DNA of 64,000 bases from G963665975 sp963665975 (GTDB taxonomy: Bacteria; Bacteroidota; Rhodothermia; Rhodothermales; Bin80). How positions within the stretch are numbered: the first letter of the stretch is position 1; each line of letters starts with the position of its first letter. This document shows positions 45,730 through 54,613 of this stretch, piece by piece. The position numbers were made by a program, and so were the translations under genes. Where the stretch lies: positions 1,178,001 through 1,242,000 of the forward strand of contig OY762508.1 in the NCBI GenBank assembly GCA_963665975.1, written 5' to 3'. Under the pieces are notes generated by a model. It saw only the letters and a program-made list of their open reading frames with translations, did not search any database and was not told where the DNA came from.

Positions 45730-47040
45730 CTATATCTGCCACCAGGACTCCGTCTGGCGGGGGAGCACCGTCTCGGGGGCAATTTCCTCGCTCAAGAGCT
45801 TCCTGCTGATGCGCTCCATGCGCACTCCCTGGGATCCTTTGACCAGCGCCACGTCCCCTGGACGCGGTTGTACCTTCGCATCGGCGTCAAGCGCCACAAC
45901 GACGTCCGTGGACGTTGGGAAGCAGAGGAGAGGCTGCCGCTCGGCGCGCGATATGGCGCCTGCGGCAGCGGCCATTCGATCACCGACGAGAACGATCACA
46001 TCTGCTTGCTCCAGCGCCAGACGAATGATGCGGATGTGCGCTGCGATTTCGTCCTTCCCCAGCTCCAGCATATCGCCCAGATACGCCACCCTGCGTGACG
46101 CCCGCTGCTCGCCAAGGACCGCAAGTGCCGAGGCGGTGGACGCAGGTGATGCATTGTAAGAATCGTCGATGAGCACGGACTCCCGCCTTCCCGGCAGCCT
46201 GTGCATGCGGCCTTTTTCCGGCGTGAGCCGGGAAAGCCCCGCGTTGATGTCTGCCGCACGCATTCCGAGCATCCGGCCGACGGCAACGGCCGCGAGGCAA
46301 TTGCTTACCGCGTGCGCACCCAGCAGCGGGAGTGGCTCCGTGATCACATCCGGACCTACGTCGCTCCCTTCTGTGCGTCCATAAAACACCGTAGGGCCAT
46401 CATGCAACGACGCCATGACGCGCACACGCACGTCGTCATGATTCAAGCACGCCGCACCGCGAGGACGCAGGCCCTGGACGAGCTCTCCCTTCGTCCTGGC
46501 AACGTCGTCAATCGTTCCGAAGGTCTCCAGATGTACGCCGTGTACATTGGTCACGACCGCAATACTCGGCCGGAAGTATGCGCACAACTCGGCAATATCG
46601 CCCCGCTTGCAGGCTCCCATTTCCAGGACCAGCTTCGTGTCAGACCCGAAGTCAGCATTCAGCACCGTGAGAGAAAGTCCCAGCAGAGTATTCAGATTGC
46701 CCGTCGAGGCCACAACTGAAAACTTCCTTCCCAACACCGTGGCAATGGCATTCCGAGTGCTTGTCTTTCCAATCGATCCCGTGATCGCCACCATGTCCGG
46801 CTTGCAGGCATCCACCTTTCTCCGCGCTGCTTCCGCCAAATAACGCACCGAATCATCCACCTGCGTAACGGTGAACCCGTCACGCGCGCCGCTGGTGTCT
46901 ACAGGCTTTTCGACAATTGCGCCCGCAGCGCCCAGGGCGATGGCATCGCGCACGAAGGCATGGCCATCGTGTCGCTCTCCGCGAATGGCAACGTAGATGT
47001 CCCCCGCCTGCAGCGTGCGCGTGTCCTTCGAGTATGCCAT
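45730..47040 (-). CDS. murF: UDP-N-acetylmuramoyl-tripeptide--D-alanyl-D-alanine ligase
   Basis: 436 residues from the ATG at 47040, which follows GGTAGG and lies 7 bases after the ddl stop; the frame extends to 47115 but those codons overlap ddl. Adds D-Ala-D-Ala to the UDP-MurNAc tripeptide. Motifs: SKDTRTLQAGDIYVAIRGE of the UDP-binding domain, the P-loop TGSIGKTSTRNAI, LEMGACKRGDI, VVTNVHGVHLETF, and IDDSYNASPAS. Compared with the family, about 20 residues before SKDTR are missing, so the N-terminus is short; the ATP and ligase domains are complete. It follows ddl, which makes the dipeptide it uses. Confidence 0.95.
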   Translation of the reverse strand: MAYSKDTRTLQAGDIYVAIRGERHDGHAFVRDAIALGAAGAIVEKPVDTSGARDGFTVTQVDDSVRYLAEAARRKVDACKPDMVAITGSIGKTSTRNAIATVLGRKFSVVASTGNLNTLLGLSLTVLNADFGSDTKLVLEMGACKRGDIAELCAYFRPSIAVVTNVHGVHLETFGTIDDVARTKGELVQGLRPRGAACLNHDDVRVRVMASLHDGPTVFYGRTEGSDVGPDVITEPLPLLGAHAVSNCLAAVAVGRMLGMRAADINAGLSRLTPEKGRMHRLPGRRESVLIDDSYNASPASTASALAVLGEQRASRRVAYLGDMLELGKDEIAAHIRIIRLALEQADVIVLVGDRMAAAAGAISRAERQPLLCFPTSTDVVVALDADAKVQPRPGDVALVKGSQGVRMERISRKLLSEEIAPETVLPRQTESWWQI

Positions 47041-47047
47041 CTGTTGC

Positions 47048-48121
47048 CTACCGGGTCGTCCGCAAGGCCCGGTCCCGCGCATGCCGCTCCAACGCCAGTC
47101 CGATAAGCCTGTCAATCAGTTGTGTAAAGCCAAGGCCTGACGCCTCCCACAACAGCGGAAACATGCTGTGCTGCGTGAAGCCCGGTATCGTATTCAGCTC
47201 ATTGACGAAGATCTCCTCTTGTCCGGTCACAAAAAAATCCACCCGGGCCATTCCCTCGCAGCAGAGCGCCTTGAAGGTCGCAATGGACAATGCCCGCAGG
47301 CGCCGCGTCACGTCCGGTGGCAAGTCTGCCGGAATCGAGAGCGTGGTCGCCTCTTCGTCCAAATATTTCGCCTCGTAGGAGTAAAAGTCATGGCGCGTGG
47401 TGATCTCCCCCGGAATGGTGACTTCTGGATGCTCGTTGCCGATAACGGCGCATTCTATTTCGCGGCCACGGATGAATTCCTCCACCAGAACCTTGTTGTC
47501 AAAGCAGAATGCACGATCCAGCGCCGCATCGAACGCCTCGCGGCGGGACACCTTTGAGATACCTACCGAGGAGCCTGTGTTGGCGGGCTTCAGGAAGAAC
47601 GGCACGCCAAGATCTTCCGCAAGACTTTCGAATATCGGCCGTGCATCATGCCGGTGCGCGACCACGCAGCGCGCAACGGGAATACCCGCTTCTCTAAGCA
47701 CCCGCTTTGAGATGTCTTTGTCCATTCCGGCGGCGGAACCCAGCGCGCCCGGCCCCACGAACGGCAGATCGAGGAGCTGCAGAAGGCCCTGTATCGTCCC
47801 GTCCTCGCCATTAGAGCCGTGTAACACTGGGAACACCACGTCTACCTGCGGCACATGCCGTGTCCCGCCATCGACTCGCCGCAGCCTAGCCGCATCTGCA
47901 GACGGCACCGGAAAGACCGCGTCGCCACGGGTCTCCGCTTCAAAGGCCCCGTCCGCGGACGCCTGCAGGAACCACCGGCCCTGCCGGTCAATGCGAATCA
48001 GCGTTACCGCGTGCCGCACCCTGTCAATCGCCTGCCACACGTTCCTGCCCGAGGCCACGGACACTTCGTGCTCCGCAGACTGTCCTCCATAGAGCAGGCC
48101 GATTCGCAGTCTGGATGTCAT
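47048..48121 (-). CDS. ddl: D-alanine--D-alanine ligase
   Basis: 357 residues. Makes the D-Ala-D-Ala dipeptide with ATP. Motifs: LLYGGQSAEHEVSVASG, PVLHGSNGEDGTIQGLL, GSAAGMDKDISKRVL, FFLKPANTGSSVGISKV, VEEFIRGREIECAVIG, and the C-terminal ARVDFFV plus NELNTIPGFTQHSMFP. Its product is used by the murF gene 7 bases downstream, so the two are a functional pair. Confidence 0.97.
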   Translation of the reverse strand: MTSRLRIGLLYGGQSAEHEVSVASGRNVWQAIDRVRHAVTLIRIDRQGRWFLQASADGAFEAETRGDAVFPVPSADAARLRRVDGGTRHVPQVDVVFPVLHGSNGEDGTIQGLLQLLDLPFVGPGALGSAAGMDKDISKRVLREAGIPVARCVVAHRHDARPIFESLAEDLGVPFFLKPANTGSSVGISKVSRREAFDAALDRAFCFDNKVLVEEFIRGREIECAVIGNEHPEVTIPGEITTRHDFYSYEAKYLDEEATTLSIPADLPPDVTRRLRALSIATFKALCCEGMARVDFFVTGQEEIFVNELNTIPGFTQHSMFPLLWEASGLGFTQLIDRLIGLALERHARDRALRTTR

Positions 48122-48221
48122 CCGCTATATGGCGTGAGTACCGGGTTGCCTGTAGGTACGCGGTCGACAGTCGGCAGCGTTACGCCTGGCTCCGACACGC
48201 TCCATACGCGCGCACATGAAC

Positions 48222-49526
48222 TCAGGCTGGCGCATTGTCCACCAGTTGGCCGCGGTTGTAGATCGCCCATGCCCGGCCCACCATTGCGGCGCCGATAAAC
48301 GGCGTATTCTGACTCTTGGAACGAAGGTGCTCGGCGCCAAAGGTCCATGTTGTAGTCGCATCAAAAATCGTAACATTCGCCGGCTCGCCTTCGGCGATGA
48401 CAGGCACCGAGAGACCCAAAATCCGGCGCGGGGCCACAGATAGCTTGTATACAGCTTCTTCGGTCGTCAATACGCCTGTTGCAATCAGGCTCCGTCCGGT
48501 GAGTCCCCAAGCCGTCTCCATACCAAGAATCCCGTCGGGTGCGGAAATAAACTCCACCTCCTTCTCAAAGGCTGCATGTGGCGCATGATCGGTGCAGATG
48601 ACATCAATAGTGCCATCCTGCAGCCCGGCCTTTATCGCCTCTACATCGGCGTGCGTACGAAGGGGAGGGTGCATCTTGGTGTGCGTCGAAAAGCTCATCT
48701 CCTCCACCGCAGCGTCCGTCAGTGTGAAGTGATGGGGGCATACCTCCGTCGTTACCGCAATCCCCTTCGCCTTCGCCTGCCGAACCATGTCCACGCCCCT
48801 GGCCGTCGAAACATGCGCAACGTGCAGGTGACCGCCCGTAAATTCGGCCAACAGCAAATCGCGCGCGATCATCGACTCTTCCGACAGGGCAGGCACGGGC
48901 GGCACGCCCAGAGACGTCGACCGGTCCCCCTCATTCATGTGGCCCTTGGGCCCCATGGCGAGGTCCTCCATGTGGTTGATGATGGGACGACCGAGCATTG
49001 ATGCATATTCGAGCGCGCGCCGCATCAGGCCACTATCCTGCACCGGAGCGCCATCATCACTGAAAGCGACGGCGCCGCTGTCCAACAACTGCCCCATTTC
49101 GGAGAGCTCCTTCCCTGCGCGCGCCTTCGACACACAGGCTATCGGGTGAACATCCACCGCGGCGTGCCGCGCGCGCGCGATGATAAATTCGACGACATCG
49201 CTCGTATGAATCGGCGGGTCCGTATTCGGCATGCACGCGACTGCGGTGAAGCCACCGAAGGCCGCCGCCCGGCACCCCGTCTCAATTGTCTCCTTGTACT
49301 CAAAACCGGGCTCACGGAGATGAACGTGCATGTCCATCCACCCGGGAGACAAAAGTCTGCCTTTTGCATCATACGTTGGCACGCCATTGGCCGACAACCC
49401 CTCGCCGATCCGGACTATCATGCCGTCCTCAATCAACACATCGGCGCGACGATGCTCCCCAGTCTCCGGATTCAGGAGCACACCATGCTGAATAAGGAGA
49501 TCTGGCGTCATCGGAGTGGGCCTCAT
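48222..49526 (-). CDS. pyrC: Dihydroorotase (class I)
   Basis: 434 residues from the ATG at 49526, which follows AGGGGCAGCG; the frame is open to 49556. Cyclises carbamoyl-aspartate to dihydroorotate in pyrimidine synthesis. Metal and substrate motifs: GWMDMHVHLREPGFEYKET, ACMPNTDPP, AVAFSDDGAPV, INHMEDLA, HLHVAHVSTARG, TTEVCPHHFTL and ICTDHAPH. The long class I form (as in Gram-positive PyrC) rather than the short E. coli type. It is the first gene of the leftward run ending at pdxA; 101 bases separate it from ddl. Confidence 0.95.
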   Translation of the reverse strand: MRPTPMTPDLLIQHGVLLNPETGEHRRADVLIEDGMIVRIGEGLSANGVPTYDAKGRLLSPGWMDMHVHLREPGFEYKETIETGCRAAAFGGFTAVACMPNTDPPIHTSDVVEFIIARARHAAVDVHPIACVSKARAGKELSEMGQLLDSGAVAFSDDGAPVQDSGLMRRALEYASMLGRPIINHMEDLAMGPKGHMNEGDRSTSLGVPPVPALSEESMIARDLLLAEFTGGHLHVAHVSTARGVDMVRQAKAKGIAVTTEVCPHHFTLTDAAVEEMSFSTHTKMHPPLRTHADVEAIKAGLQDGTIDVICTDHAPHAAFEKEVEFISAPDGILGMETAWGLTGRSLIATGVLTTEEAVYKLSVAPRRILGLSVPVIAEGEPANVTIFDATTTWTFGAEHLRSKSQNTPFIGAAMVGRAWAIYNRGQLVDNAPA

Positions 49527-49556
49527 CGCTGCCCCTATATATTCGGAAACGTACAC

Positions 49557-49792
49557 TTAGTTCGCCAATGAATATGTCTGTATTATGTAGCCATCATGCG
49601 AGTTACCATTGCAGAACCCGCCAACGGCAGATGCCGCAGACATAAGAGAATCGACATTGCAGCGCGCAACGGGATCAGGCACGCACGCCTGCATACAACT
49701 TGATTCAGAAATATATGCTGAATTACTGATTAATCTTGCTATCTTAGTGTGTTTAGGCAGTATCACACTCTCGCTCACGGCACGTAATAGAC
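49557..49792. other. Divergent control region between pyrC and the two-component system
   Basis: About 236 bases, AT-rich near 49700-49745. TATCTT at 49738-49743 could be a -10 box for the rightward response regulator, with no good -35 partner. Promoters for both directions should be here. Confidence 0.35.
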
Positions 49793-50509
49793 ATGTCCAA
49801 TACCACACCTGATAGGTCCAAGACCCACATTCTCTTAGTAGACGATGAGGAAGACGTCGTCGAAGTAGTCAGTCATTTCCTGGAGGAAGAGGGCTACACG
49901 GTGCTGAAGGCTTATGACGGAGAGGAAGCAATCCTGAAGGCAGAACCGCATGTAAATCTGATAGTCCTCGATATCATGCTGCCAAGATTGGACGGCTACC
50001 AGGTCTGCAAGCGTCTGCGCGCCAGGGCCGACACGGAACAGATACCGATCATTTTCCTTAGCGCAAAGATCGAGGAAGAGGATCAGGTCACTGGCCTCAT
50101 GTTGGGGGGTGACGACTACCTTACCAAGCCGGTGTCACCCCAGGTCCTCCTTGCCCATATCAAGGCCGTCTTGCGCCGCAGTGGCATCGAGGAAAGCATG
50201 ACACTCGAAATCGATTCCCTAACCATATACGAGGACGAATACCGGGCCTCCCTTGACGACAGGAACCTCGGGCTGACCCTCACCGAATTCGAACTCCTGC
50301 GTTATCTCGTGCGGCACCCGAAAAAGGCGTTTACACGCCAGCAATTGCTCGAAACCATCTGGAAGGACGCCATGATGGTCACAGAGCGCACCGTGGATGC
50401 CCACATTAAGAATCTGCGCGAGAAGCTGGGCAATTTTGCTCCGCGCGTACAGACGGTGCGTGGGGTTGGCTACAGGTTTGTCCCCTCCGAAGAGACTGCG
50501 GAGGCTTAA
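49793..50509 (+). CDS. OmpR/PhoB-family response regulator
   Basis: 238 residues. Receiver domain (about 10-125) with acidic pair DDEED, phosphorylation site Asp60 in VLDIMLP, FLSAK with the conserved Ser, and TKPVSPQVL with the conserved lysine. The winged-helix output domain (about 140-230) has LTLTEFELLRYLVRHP, FTRQQLLETIW, RTVDAHIKNLREKLG and VRGVGYRF, typical of OmpR-type regulators. It is followed after 75 bases by its likely partner histidine kinase; the signal and targets are unknown. Divergent from pyrC. Confidence 0.95.
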   Translation: MSNTTPDRSKTHILLVDDEEDVVEVVSHFLEEEGYTVLKAYDGEEAILKAEPHVNLIVLDIMLPRLDGYQVCKRLRARADTEQIPIIFLSAKIEEEDQVTGLMLGGDDYLTKPVSPQVLLAHIKAVLRRSGIEESMTLEIDSLTIYEDEYRASLDDRNLGLTLTEFELLRYLVRHPKKAFTRQQLLETIWKDAMMVTERTVDAHIKNLREKLGNFAPRVQTVRGVGYRFVPSEETAEA

Positions 50510-50584
50510 TCACGCTGGCCAGCTGGAATGCGGCGGCTGCGTGAGGGTATCCTATTTTCTCTCACGTCCAGAGCAGACCGAGCA

Positions 50585-52036
50585 ATGAGTTGGCTATCCC
50601 AGGCTGCGAATCTGACATTTCCCCAGCGTGCGTCCACATACGTGTGGATGTTCCTGACATTTGCCCTGTTCGTGGGCGCGTCGGTTGCGTTGGCGGGAAT
50701 GTACGTCACGTTTATCCTGAGCAGCCAGATCCGGGACGCGGCGCGGGACACGCACATTGAGGAGGCCGAGCAAATCGCCCGGCTTATTGAAGAAGTCGAC
50801 ACCCCCGACGAACGAGCGCGGGTGATCTCCGGTGTGAGCAACCTCAAGGGCATCCACGTTTGGGCTGCCGAAAACGGGACTATCGTCTGGAGATGGACTC
50901 CCGAGAACTTCGAAACCTCGGGACGTCGCTACATGGACACACCGGAAGTTCTGGCGTTGCAACCCGGAGGGGTGCACTTTATTTCCGAGCGCGCTCCCAA
51001 CGGCAATCGGATCGCCTTCGTTGCGATAAGGCGACACGAGTCCGGCCTGACGATAGGAATTGAGCAAGCCGAGCTCCCCATGCACGCGGTGGCCCGCGAC
51101 ATGCAGATCATGCTGGTGCTCGGGATGATCATGGCCTTCCTGATGGCGCTCGTAGGCAGTTGGGTAGCAGCCGACAAGATGACCAAGCCCCTGTTGGACA
51201 TCAGCAGGAGTGCGAAAAACATCTCGGAAGGCCAGATTGACGCGGTGATTCGCGTAGAGACGCGCTCTGCGGAAATCCAGGACCTCGCCGACAGCGTTGA
51301 CCGCATGTCCGACAGTTTCCGCGAAAAGATTGAGGCCCTGGAGCGGCTGACCCGCCTGCAAAGCGAATTTATCGGCAACGTGTCGCACGAAGTGCGCAAT
51401 CCCATATTTGCCGTCAGCGGGTACCTCGAGGCTCTGGCCTCGCCGAAGCTGAGCAGTGATCTGCGGCAGCGCTATACGTCCAAGGCCCGAATGAACCTCC
51501 AACGGCTCGGAAACCTGTTTAACGACCTTATCGAAATCGCCCGCCTCGAATACCGTGAGGATCTGGTAAACCCTGAAATTTTCGACCTTGGCGAACTTGT
51601 TACGGAGGTGGGAGACACACTTAAAGACAAAGCGAGCGACAAGGGCCTGGGCCTGTCCGCGCAGGGCTCATCGATTCAAATCCTCGCCGATCGCAATCGC
51701 ATCCGACAGGTGCTCATCAATCTGATCGATAACGCCATCATTTACAGCGACGACGGCACGGTGCGCTGCCGCTACCGCCGGCGCTTGGAAAAAGTCCGCA
51801 TCGAAGTCGTAGACAACGGACACGGTATTGAAGAAGAGCATCTGGCGCGCATCTTTGAACGGTTCTATCGCGTGGACTCTAATCGGTCCCGCAAAAGCGG
51901 TGGCACTGGCCTTGGGTTATCGATTGCAAAACAGATCCTGCACGCTCACGGCGAGTCCATTCATGTTGAAAGCACTTCCGGTCGCGGTACACGATTCTGG
52001 TTTGAATTGCCTTTCGTGTCTGCAGAGGCAGCATAG
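50585..52036 (+). CDS. Two-component sensor histidine kinase
   Basis: 483 residues from the ATG at 50585; the frame is open further upstream but those codons lack a coding signal. An N-terminal membrane helix (about 20-45) and a second (about 175-195) enclose a periplasmic sensor segment. A HAMP domain (SRSAKNISEGQIDAVI) precedes the dimerisation helix with the H-box FIGNVSHEVRNPIFAVSGYL. The ATPase part has the N-box NLIDNAIIYSD, VDNGHGIEEEHL (G1), FERFYRVD (F-box) and GGTGLGLSIAKQIL (G2). It pairs with the regulator just upstream in one operon. Confidence 0.95.
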   Translation: MSWLSQAANLTFPQRASTYVWMFLTFALFVGASVALAGMYVTFILSSQIRDAARDTHIEEAEQIARLIEEVDTPDERARVISGVSNLKGIHVWAAENGTIVWRWTPENFETSGRRYMDTPEVLALQPGGVHFISERAPNGNRIAFVAIRRHESGLTIGIEQAELPMHAVARDMQIMLVLGMIMAFLMALVGSWVAADKMTKPLLDISRSAKNISEGQIDAVIRVETRSAEIQDLADSVDRMSDSFREKIEALERLTRLQSEFIGNVSHEVRNPIFAVSGYLEALASPKLSSDLRQRYTSKARMNLQRLGNLFNDLIEIARLEYREDLVNPEIFDLGELVTEVGDTLKDKASDKGLGLSAQGSSIQILADRNRIRQVLINLIDNAIIYSDDGTVRCRYRRRLEKVRIEVVDNGHGIEEEHLARIFERFYRVDSNRSRKSGGTGLGLSIAKQILHAHGESIHVESTSGRGTRFWFELPFVSAEAA

Positions 52037-52193
52037 CGCGCATGATTTGAGGTTTTCGTCCGGGATTCGTATCTTTATGGAAGCGTTTTGCATGCATTTC
52101 TCAGACTGGTAATTAGACACAGTATGCATCGTAACGTGCTCCAGGTTTATCAACGTCGTAATGAGATTATAGGAACCGGCTAGACGCGTTTTT

Positions 52194-54344
52194 ATGGCGA
52201 AGCGAGTGATTGACAGCAAGCGACAAGCCGAGCAGCGCCTCGGTTTGTTAGGGGCCAAGGTGGCTAGGTCCAGCAGTGCCACGCACACACTGACCTATCT
52301 GGAAGGCGATGGAGTAGGAATCCGGGCTGCAGGCCCGGAGGCCTTTGCAGAAGCCGAGCTTCTGCACGCGTATCGCTTGATGCTCACCACGCGGCGCCTC
52401 GACGTCAAAATGCTGACCCTGCTCAAGCAGGGCAAAGGCTCGTTCCACATAGGGTCCAGCGGCCATGAAGCCATACAAACGGCCATCGGGATGCAGTCGC
52501 GCCCAGGCCATGACTGGTTCCTTCTCTACTACCGCGATCTGGCGCTCGCGCTCGCGCTCGGCCAGAGTGTCGAGGATACGCTCCTTGATCAACTGTCCAA
52601 GGCCACAGGTCCCAATTCCGGCGGGCGGCAGATGCCTGCGCATTTCAGCCACCGGGACAAGCATCTCTTTTCCGTGTGCTCGTCGGTAGGCTCGCAGTGG
52701 CTGCCGGCACTCGGATTTGGCCTCGCAGCCCAACGGCGGGGCGACGACGCCTATGTGCTCTGCTCCGGCGGCGACGGCGCCACATCTCAGGGCGCTTTCC
52801 ATGAGGCCCTGAACTGGTCAGCGCGCAGCAAGGCTCCGATCCTGTTCCTCGTGCAGGACAACAAGTATGCGATTTCGGTGCCGACCTCTGAACAGACGGC
52901 CGGAGGAACGGCGTACAAGATTGCCGCGGGCTATGAGGGGCTTCTACGGCTTCGCATCGACGGAACCGATTTTTTTCGGTCGTATGCGGCCGTCAAGGCG
53001 GCGCTTGCGCATATTCGGTCCGGCAATGGTCCTGCGTGTCTGGTGGCGGACGTCGTGCGCCTGTTGCCCCATTCTTCGTCGGATAATCACCTGAAGTATC
53101 GTTCCGAGGAGGAACTGGAGAGTGATAAGAAGACGGATCCGATCACGCGGTTTGAGCGCAGCCTTATAGAGGCCGGCGTATTGACGGAGGAAGCCGCGCA
53201 GGATGTACAGGAAGACATTCATCAACAGGTGGACAAGGCGGCGGCATGGGCCGAGCGGCAACCGGACCCCGCGCCAGAAACCGCCACGCGACATGTCTAC
53301 TTCGAAGGTGCGCTGAATCTGGACTTTGAGCAGCCTGCAACGGCCGAATCAAGTGAACCGGCCGTCATGGTGGACGCCATCAATCACGCCCTGCACGAAG
53401 AAATGCAGCGCGATGCATCTATCCTGGTGTACGGCGAAGATGTGGCGGACGGAAAGGGCGGTGTGTTTACAGCGACCAAAGGGCTCACGCGCCGGTTTGG
53501 CAAGGACCGTTGTTTCAACGCCCCACTCGCGGAGGCATCCATCGTCGGAACCGCCGTTGGCATGAGCGCAGCGGGGTACAAGCCGGTCATCGAAATCCAG
53601 TTCGCCGACTATATCTGGCCTGCCATGCGCCAGTTGCGCAATCAGGTGGCGCCGCTGCGCTACCGGTCAAACAATGCATGGAGCTGCCCCATGGTAATCC
53701 GCATACCGTGCGGGGGGTATATCCACGGCGGGCCGTGCCATTCGCAGAATATTGAAAGCCTGTTCGGGCATATGCCGGGCTTTCACGTTGTCATGCCGTC
53801 GACGGCCGCCGAAGCCAAGGGCCTATTGAAGACGGCGATCCGTGGGCAGGACCCGGTGCTGTTTCTCGAGCACAAGGCGCTCTATCGCGCTGCGGCGGCG
53901 CGGACGCCGGAGCCTGGGCCGGACTATCTGGTCCCATTCGGGAACGCCCGCATTGCGCGCGAAGGACGCGACCTAACCGTGGTGACCTACGGCGCCATGG
54001 TGCACAAGTGCATGCGCGCAGCCCAGCAGGTGGACAAGGAAGACGGCTTATCCGTAGAAGTCCTTGATCTGCGCACCATGCTTCCGCTGGACAGGGAGGC
54101 GATCCTCGCCTCAGTCAAGCGCACAAACCGTGTGCTTGTCGTGCATGAAGATCATGAATTTATAGGTTTCGGCGCGGAAATCTGCGCCCAGATTGCAGAC
54201 GCAGCGTTCGAATATCTGGACGCACCCGTCCGCCGCGTGGCCGGCGCCTTTACGTACGTGCCCTACTCCCCTATTCTTGAGCACGCCGTATTGCCCAAAG
54301 ACGAACAAATCCTGCACGCGATGCGCTCCTGTCTGGCCTATTGA
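52194..54344 (+). CDS. Fused alpha/beta E1 component of a 2-oxo-acid dehydrogenase
   Basis: 716 residues. The N-terminal half (about 1-370) is an E1-alpha: RDLALALALGQSVEDTLLDQ, QMPAHFSH, and the thiamine-pyrophosphate motif GGDGATSQGAFHEA followed about 30 residues later by QDNKYAISVP. The C-terminal half (about 385-716) is an E1-beta: LVYGEDVADGKGGVF, FNAPLAEASIVGTAVGMSA, IEIQFADYIWPAM, YIHGGPCHSQNIE and DLRTMLPLD. Such fusions are usual in Bacteroidota and act on branched-chain oxo acids or pyruvate; the substrate is not fixed. No E2 or E3 gene is adjacent. Confidence 0.92.
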   Translation: MAKRVIDSKRQAEQRLGLLGAKVARSSSATHTLTYLEGDGVGIRAAGPEAFAEAELLHAYRLMLTTRRLDVKMLTLLKQGKGSFHIGSSGHEAIQTAIGMQSRPGHDWFLLYYRDLALALALGQSVEDTLLDQLSKATGPNSGGRQMPAHFSHRDKHLFSVCSSVGSQWLPALGFGLAAQRRGDDAYVLCSGGDGATSQGAFHEALNWSARSKAPILFLVQDNKYAISVPTSEQTAGGTAYKIAAGYEGLLRLRIDGTDFFRSYAAVKAALAHIRSGNGPACLVADVVRLLPHSSSDNHLKYRSEEELESDKKTDPITRFERSLIEAGVLTEEAAQDVQEDIHQQVDKAAAWAERQPDPAPETATRHVYFEGALNLDFEQPATAESSEPAVMVDAINHALHEEMQRDASILVYGEDVADGKGGVFTATKGLTRRFGKDRCFNAPLAEASIVGTAVGMSAAGYKPVIEIQFADYIWPAMRQLRNQVAPLRYRSNNAWSCPMVIRIPCGGYIHGGPCHSQNIESLFGHMPGFHVVMPSTAAEAKGLLKTAIRGQDPVLFLEHKALYRAAAARTPEPGPDYLVPFGNARIAREGRDLTVVTYGAMVHKCMRAAQQVDKEDGLSVEVLDLRTMLPLDREAILASVKRTNRVLVVHEDHEFIGFGAEICAQIADAAFEYLDAPVRRVAGAFTYVPYSPILEHAVLPKDEQILHAMRSCLAY

Positions 54345-54613
54345 TCTCTGGCCAACCTCGGTTTTCTGTGATCGAATAATAAATCGCTCTGCGCTGGGAT
54401 TCAGGACAAGTATTGGATTGAAGGTGGAAATTCTCTGATCGGTGCTCCATAAGCTCAAATCAGACCCGTCCACGCATTGATCGCCCTACCACGGCAGTTC
54501 AGCCCATATCACCATCAACCCAAAGCATTAACCGTCCGTTAAAACGGGGTAGCCCCACACCGGGTACGGCATCAAAGGGACTGCTGACAGTCAACCGCCC
54601 GCGTGGGCACCCC
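54345..54613. other. Spacer between converging genes
   Basis: About 270 bases between the E1 stop and the S8 protease stop. No gene and no clear terminator hairpin was found. Confidence 0.4.
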